A DNA stretch of 27,726 bases from Sphacelaria rigidula (Eukaryota > Phaeophyceae > Sphacelariales). A program made the position numbers and the translations under genes. Positions 22,995-27,726 of this stretch are shown here, piece by piece. Each line of letters begins with the position of its first letter. Position 1 is the stretch's first letter. The notes beneath the pieces are model-generated. The model was given only the letters and a program-made list of their open reading frames with translations, made no database searches and was not told where the DNA came from. The stretch lies in the NCBI GenBank assembly GCA_964200075.2, contig CAXNAA020000110.1, positions 1-27,726 of the forward strand, written 5' to 3'.

Positions 22995-25339
22995 CAACAC
23001 CTTTGAAATGTATGTACAATATCGTGAGTAGGGTCCATAAAACATTCTAGTGTTCGTTAACTGTAAAGAGCAGCATCCTTACCAACCATGAAGTCTCGAA
23101 CACGGGTCACACTCGAGTTACGTCATCTAGTGGTACACTGTCAAGATTGCGATATATTCGCTCAGGAAACACAACCGACGTTTCGACTTCTCTCGCTTAC
23201 TAACTAACATGAAACCTCGAAAAACGGGAGGAGGCAGGTGAGCGAGGCTACCCCTGTACTGTCTGAGTATATATTTTGGAGATTGAAGCGGAGACAGATA
23301 CTTTGCACCATCATATGATCAACCTCACAGATACATGGCATCCTGTGCACGTTTGTGGCTACTCTCTGTACAGTATACAGATACAGAGCGAAATGCGAGC
23401 ACACAAGCATAGGGCATCCACGTGTCCAAATGTGTGCCCCAGTATATAGAGCGGGCCAAAGGAGGTGGTGAGCATTGGAATAGCTGTTTATTCCTGTCAA
23501 CTTCGTGCATTGTTTCAAGGTTGTGTTCTGTAGGGCACGTATATCATCTGAAATTCGGGTTAACGATAGTGTAGAAAGAGTGATCTATCGATAGATGCTC
23601 TTCTGAGCCATACCGAACTGTTGGAAACAGGGTTCGATAACCTGCCGAATGATGCCGAAATGTTCGGTACACGCTCTGGTATTGTCCATTACGTCAACCA
23701 AGAAAAACACTTCCGGGTATACCCCACAGAACACAACCTCGAATACTTTATGATGGTATAGCAGAATTCTGTGGATTGTTTCATGTTGGTGGAGCAGAGC
23801 GTGTTGAGTGAGTGCTGTGACTATCAACGCTCTGCGCAGTACGGCGCTCGGTGATGCCGTGTATTTTTTCACCGGAAAAGCGGGCCTCCTTCTCAGTTTT
23901 CTTGTGTCGAGATGATGGACGCGCTTTTCCGTAGGCATGAAAAGAACATCATCCAGAGATTCCTCTGCCGACAGTGTACGATCGTTAACCTATAAAGATG
24001 GTCGGCAAGTTGATGTCGTTATGATGGTAGAGCATGGGTATTTCCAATTCAGCGTCCGCTAGTCGTGGTTGTCAGGTTGTCACATGGCCGGCGAAGTTTG
24101 TAACAGCGCTCGTTCTTCGACACTAACTTTCAGATTATTCGCACCGATGCCCTTCATGTTGAACACGTTCTACCCTATACCATGCATTGTGAGAAAGAGG
24201 CCATCCCAAATATATTCCGTCAGGTTTTGCTCCCGTACGTGGCGTGATAGACGACGGCATTCGACACAGACACGACAGTTCAACCCGTGGTGATGACAAC
24301 GTCTTCCCGCCAACTCTCCTCACTGCAGTCCGGTAGTCCAGCGTCTGGTTTGGTTTTTGGAAGACGTCTCTCTTTGATTGGCTCTCCTTCTTCTCGTTTT
24401 CTTCGCCAGGCAGATAGAGCCGTTGCTCGTCAACGGAGCGGGAAAACTTCTGCGGTTGTTTATTGTTCATACTTGTAGTTTGTGGGGGTACCCCTGAACG
24501 GTTGGCATCTATGCTATTCGTAGTACGTCGGATTTTGCTTGTGGGCAACTGGCAAGTGTTTACGGTACCGACTGTATGTGAACTTGTTACTGTCGTTGTG
24601 CAACTGACATTACTCCTTAGCTGTTGTGGGCTCGGATCAAGTGCCGTTCGTTTAGAGTCGCTCTTGTGCGTTTTATCTGGAAACCATTCACTGATTCGTC
24701 ACAAATACGTATGAGATTCACAAGATAAATGCCGGCTTGATGAATGCAATTGTATCGCTGGATGCTCATCCTTTTTTTCTTATCTTCTCTATCGTAATAT
24801 AGGGAGCGACCGACCTGTGTACGTGTCGTATACTCTGCGGTACACAGTAGTAGTGCAGCACGGTAGATTGCAATGTACATCAATGCACACAATTCTACAG
24901 TCCGTTGGGATTGAGCTCGAACCAGCATCGGTTGCCCTATATGTACCTCATGTCTGCAACCTACCACCGACCTACCTGCGTATCTGTCACCTTACCGCAA
25001 CACGATGAATGTCTAAGATGGTATATTGAGTGATCGAATGATCCTACAACTAGGCTACGTCACAACAGTCAAGCCGCTTCTGATGCTGTTCGAACAATAC
25101 CTCCTTCAGCAGAGCCTATTTTTGGCGGTTCAGGCCCGACTTATCTTGGAATACAGGGCGCAGCAGGTGGTGCTAATAGTGGGAAACACTCCTTTACTCT
25201 CCCAGTGGATTCCAGAGCACTCTCCCGGTCTGCCATGCGCTCAGCCTGACGTCTTGCCGGACAAGCGATTCCTCGAACTGTCGAAAAAACGCATTTCGCT
25301 GATGGTTATCTCAGGCTCTCACGGGGAGTACACCAATAT

Positions 25340-25445
25340 TTCTGAGGTGGCAAATCCGCTAAGCCGCATACTCCGGAGGAAATCTACCCTGAACCGTCAT
25401 GATAGACTTTCTGGGGAGATATACATTTCATAGCATGAGCAGGCT
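25340..25445 (+). repeat. Diverged repeat, partner at 15095-15215
   Basis: It is the inverted counterpart of 15095-15215, at the end of an open frame of about 400 bases (25026-25433) with no recognised domain. The peptide RRKSTLNRHDRLSGEIYI aligns with KRKSTLDRADNAFGRYI of the other copy. Confidence 0.4.
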
Positions 25446-26409
25446 TAGCACCCGATTTTTTACAGAGAGGTTTTTGTAGTTCGTCAACTGAACATGCTGC
25501 GTACTCAAACTAGATGAGCTGTACTGTTCCAGTGTGCCAGTCCAAGCCATTGGGCAAGAATTGGGTGTAATTTCAAGCGCAAAATTGCACGCCTTCGAAG
25601 TTCCGAAGAGGCAATGTGTCTCCTTTGTCAAAAGCAAAACGGGAATCTCTGACAGTGATACTAATATATGCTCCGTTGGGAATGGTCGTGAATCAGCATC
25701 GGTTGCGCCATGCCACAGGTGTTGCTGATTAGCGCCCTACAGACTGTCCGTACTACACGCCCCAATGAGCTTTGATCACTGTCGAGGCATAATCGTCTCG
25801 CAGGAGCCTCCCCATTACTCTCTACTGCACTGTCGATTTATATCCTGGTTTCGAGTGGTTTGGTCGCAAGGCAGTACGGTGCAGTTTGTAGCGCGGGCAG
25901 TCTGTGCTGAGATGTGCCCACCTTGAGCGTGGAGCTTCGACTGCAGACATTAGTCTACGGTCGTCTGGAAACCTCACGTCTCTTGTATTCGGACACTGAA
26001 TTAACCCAGAGATTCCAGGGGTGCACGAAATGAAATAGTTCTGCTGCGCGCCAGCCCACTTGTGTGTAACCTTATTGATTTGATGTCGACCCGGCTTGGT
26101 GTGGAGCCTCCGACGTGTTCGCCAATGCACGCACAAGGTCTAGGGTGTTGAGGTTGTGGGCAACGTGCTCTTGCGTATAGGGTTCGCGTTCGGGTCGAGA
26201 CACGTGTTGCAAAACCCTTACAGTATGAGGGATGCGGGATGCGGCTTGCCCACAGCCTTCAATCACCACACCAGTCGGTACAGTACAGCCAGCCAGTTGT
26301 AGTAGCGTATGCATGCAAACAACGGGAAGCGTCATTACAGCGGGCGGGGGGGAGGGGTTGCTCTGTATCATGGTTTTGTTACTGGTGATTTTCAACCAAT
26401 TGGCCACCA

Positions 26410-26490
26410 CTAGGTGGGTTGCTTCTGGAGTTGACACGATTTTTGTTTGAAAAATGGGTTCGAAACCCGGGTGACCAGCAGTCAAAGAGT
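26410..26490 (+). repeat. Weak tRNA-like sequence
   Basis: GGGTTCGAAACCCGGGTG at about 26456 carries a near-perfect B box and a self-complementary TTCGAA core. The upstream A box is weak (TTGGCCACCACTAGG). Confidence 0.28.
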
Positions 26491-26972
26491 TACTGTACTT
26501 CATTCGACGTGAAGTCAGTAAGGTTATTAGAAAGAGGCCTCATTTCAAATCCTGGAGTGCTCGATAATTTCTGTTCCGAGAATCCGGCCTGGCGAACGCG
26601 CGGATATTTTGAGCATGGTAATTGTACGCGTTGATGACCTCTTTGTGGCCTCTTCCCCCGAAATCATACCGAAATATATAGATATAGTATGAATATTCTT
26701 TTTTTGATGATGACAAATGTAACTTTACTCAAGGGGCCCCACATCGGGAAATTAAAGCACCAGGGCTGCCCCCCCCTCCCCCACTCCAAGGGGTCGAGAA
26801 TGAGGAAATGACCACACCAGCTGTGTAAAAATCTTATTCTTCCCGTTTCTCAACAAATATATAGAATTAAACGATCAATCGCATCCCCTAGGGTCCTCCT
26901 CGACATGAGCAACCCAAAACCGAGGAGTTTTGGTGGGTCAGTCGTTCTTGTGGCCGCAGGGGAGCAAATTCG

Positions 26973-27221
26973 CTAGTTGGATGATGACTTTGGAGTCGCG
27001 ATGATCGCTAGATAATGAGTATTGATTGCGCCAGCTTCGGCGAGACCGGCGGTCACCGACGTGGTACTTCCGCCAAGCTGCTGTAGTGGTACGCCCGCCA
27101 TGCTGAGGAGAGCGGTGTACGACGAGTAGTTCTTTGCTGCTACCGAATGATATGTAAAACCTTGTGCAACATACATGCTGTGCTCGTGATGTAACCTGAC
27201 TTCGGCATTACTAACCGGCAT
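26973..27221 (-). CDS. Small ORF of 82 codons, unrecognised
   Basis: ATG 27221-27219 to TAG 26975-26973 gives a well-mixed protein: MPVSNAEVRLHHEHSMYVAQ, then YHSVAAKNYSSYTALLSMAG, a Leu-Gln-Gln-Leu-Gly-Gly segment and a C-terminus ending ATPKSSSN. Its composition is much more protein-like than that of most short frames here. Upstream on the minus strand is AT-rich sequence with TATA-like stretches around 27240-27260. I recognise no domain. It could be a small gene, a last exon, or a fragment of a mobile element. No splice acceptor is needed to read it. Confidence 0.35.
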   Translation of the reverse strand: MPVSNAEVRLHHEHSMYVAQGFTYHSVAAKNYSSYTALLSMAGVPLQQLGGSTTSVTAGLAEAGAINTHYLAIIATPKSSSN

Positions 27222-27475
27222 GGCAATCTTATGATAATCTTTGAGTATATTAATCAATTATAATTATTTATTTGGTTGTTGACGGTTGGTTGGTTGGTGC
27301 ATAGAATTTTATTTATCGGACAAAGGGAAGACAATATATGCAAAGTATGTGAATTTTATATGGTCACGTAGTTTGTCCGCGTTTGAGCAGACAGCGACGT
27401 TCATCCAACGTGCATCTCTACATGTCGTCATCATACTGCACTGCAACACAACACATGGATAGGTTGCAAAGGGAA

Positions 27476-27650
27476 TGTTTTACTACTATTTATTATTTAT
27501 TACTTATTATTTAGCATTTATGTTGTTTATCGTTTATTATTTATTTTTATTATTGTTGATTATTTATTTTTATTTTCATTATCTCAGTACAGTAAGTACT
27601 ATCGCCATCATCAAACGATCAGGAGGGGCACCCCTCATCACAATTGGGGT

Positions 27651-27685
<35 letters not shown>

Positions 27686-27726
27686 CCGTTTGGGGGGGGG
27701 CCCCCCCAGGGGGTGGGGGCGCGTGG
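27476..27726. repeat. AT-rich simple repeat and terminal C/G runs
   Basis: 27481-27590 is a degenerate TTTATTA-type repeat. At 27652-27684 there are 33 consecutive C, followed by alternating G and C blocks to the end of the window. The C run probably marks a hard-to-assemble spot or contig edge. Confidence 0.7.

Larger units (their letters stand above)
23010..26972. other. Mostly featureless region with repeat fragments
   Basis: It contains a fragment related to the 11.9 kb repeat (23988-24050), the 25340-25445 repeat and a weak tRNA-like sequence at 26410-26490. Open frames at 23585-23938 (-), 24135-24548 (-) and 25026-25433 (+) have no recognised domain. Exons of the 22139 gene may lie here, but I could not support any. 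Confidence 0.5.

Noticed and set aside
1-27726. CRISPR arrays, bacterial operons, rRNA genes or prophage.
   Set aside because: There are no regularly spaced identical repeats, no operon-like gene packing and no rRNA sequence. The gene structure is eukaryotic.

Overview
This is a eukaryotic nuclear window. It is gene-poor, with long spliceosomal introns, many G or C homopolymer runs, microsatellites and diverged mobile-element remnants. The style (long introns, low-complexity inserts in proteins, GT-AG introns) would suit a brown alga or another photosynthetic stramenopile. That is a weak inference, because no marker gene in the window fixes the organism.

The one gene I can name lies on the minus strand and covers most of the window, from about 19453 down to 1662 and then off the left edge. 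Reading splice sites and phases by hand gives six exons: 19453-19316, 9677-9356, 8218-7433, 6646-6514, 4169-4040 and 2079 to about 1662. Joined, they encode a LysM domain, a long disordered linker and the N-terminal half of a TLDc domain. This is the OXR1/NCOA7 (oxidation resistance) architecture. All five junctions are in phase (0, 1, 1, 2, 0), and the protein reads across junctions in conserved motifs (ITGQ|QLVV at the end of LysM, SSF-R-DG and TSK|YYGTGES in TLDc). The C-terminal half of TLDc is not found in bases 1-1661 and presumably lies outside the window. A low-complexity stretch of about 130 residues interrupts the TLDc domain.

Intron 1 (9678-19315, 9.6 kb) is a graveyard of repeats. 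It holds two palindromic MITE-like elements with CCC-starting inverted repeats and TTAA-type flanks (11153-11363 and 13143-13260). The second sits inside one arm of an older inverted repeat whose other arm preserves the empty site with a single TTAA. The intron also has an inverted repeat pair 4 kb apart (about 10605-10905 and 14383-14680), a cluster of related degenerate repeats (13.1-14.3 kb), diverged dispersed pairs, and a possible small nested gene (18246-17744). The next intron carries a degenerate 41-bp tandem repeat (about 8735-9230). tRNA-derived, SINE-like pieces with pol III A/B boxes are scattered across the window.

To the right, a divergently oriented candidate gene begins at about 22139 (+) with a long low-complexity exon and a short intron. 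An unrecognised 82-codon ORF lies at 27221-26973 (-). The window ends in an AT-rich repeat and a 33-base C run. A three-base N gap at 9814-9816 sits between G tracts flanked by a duplicated sequence, so the assembly there is doubtful.
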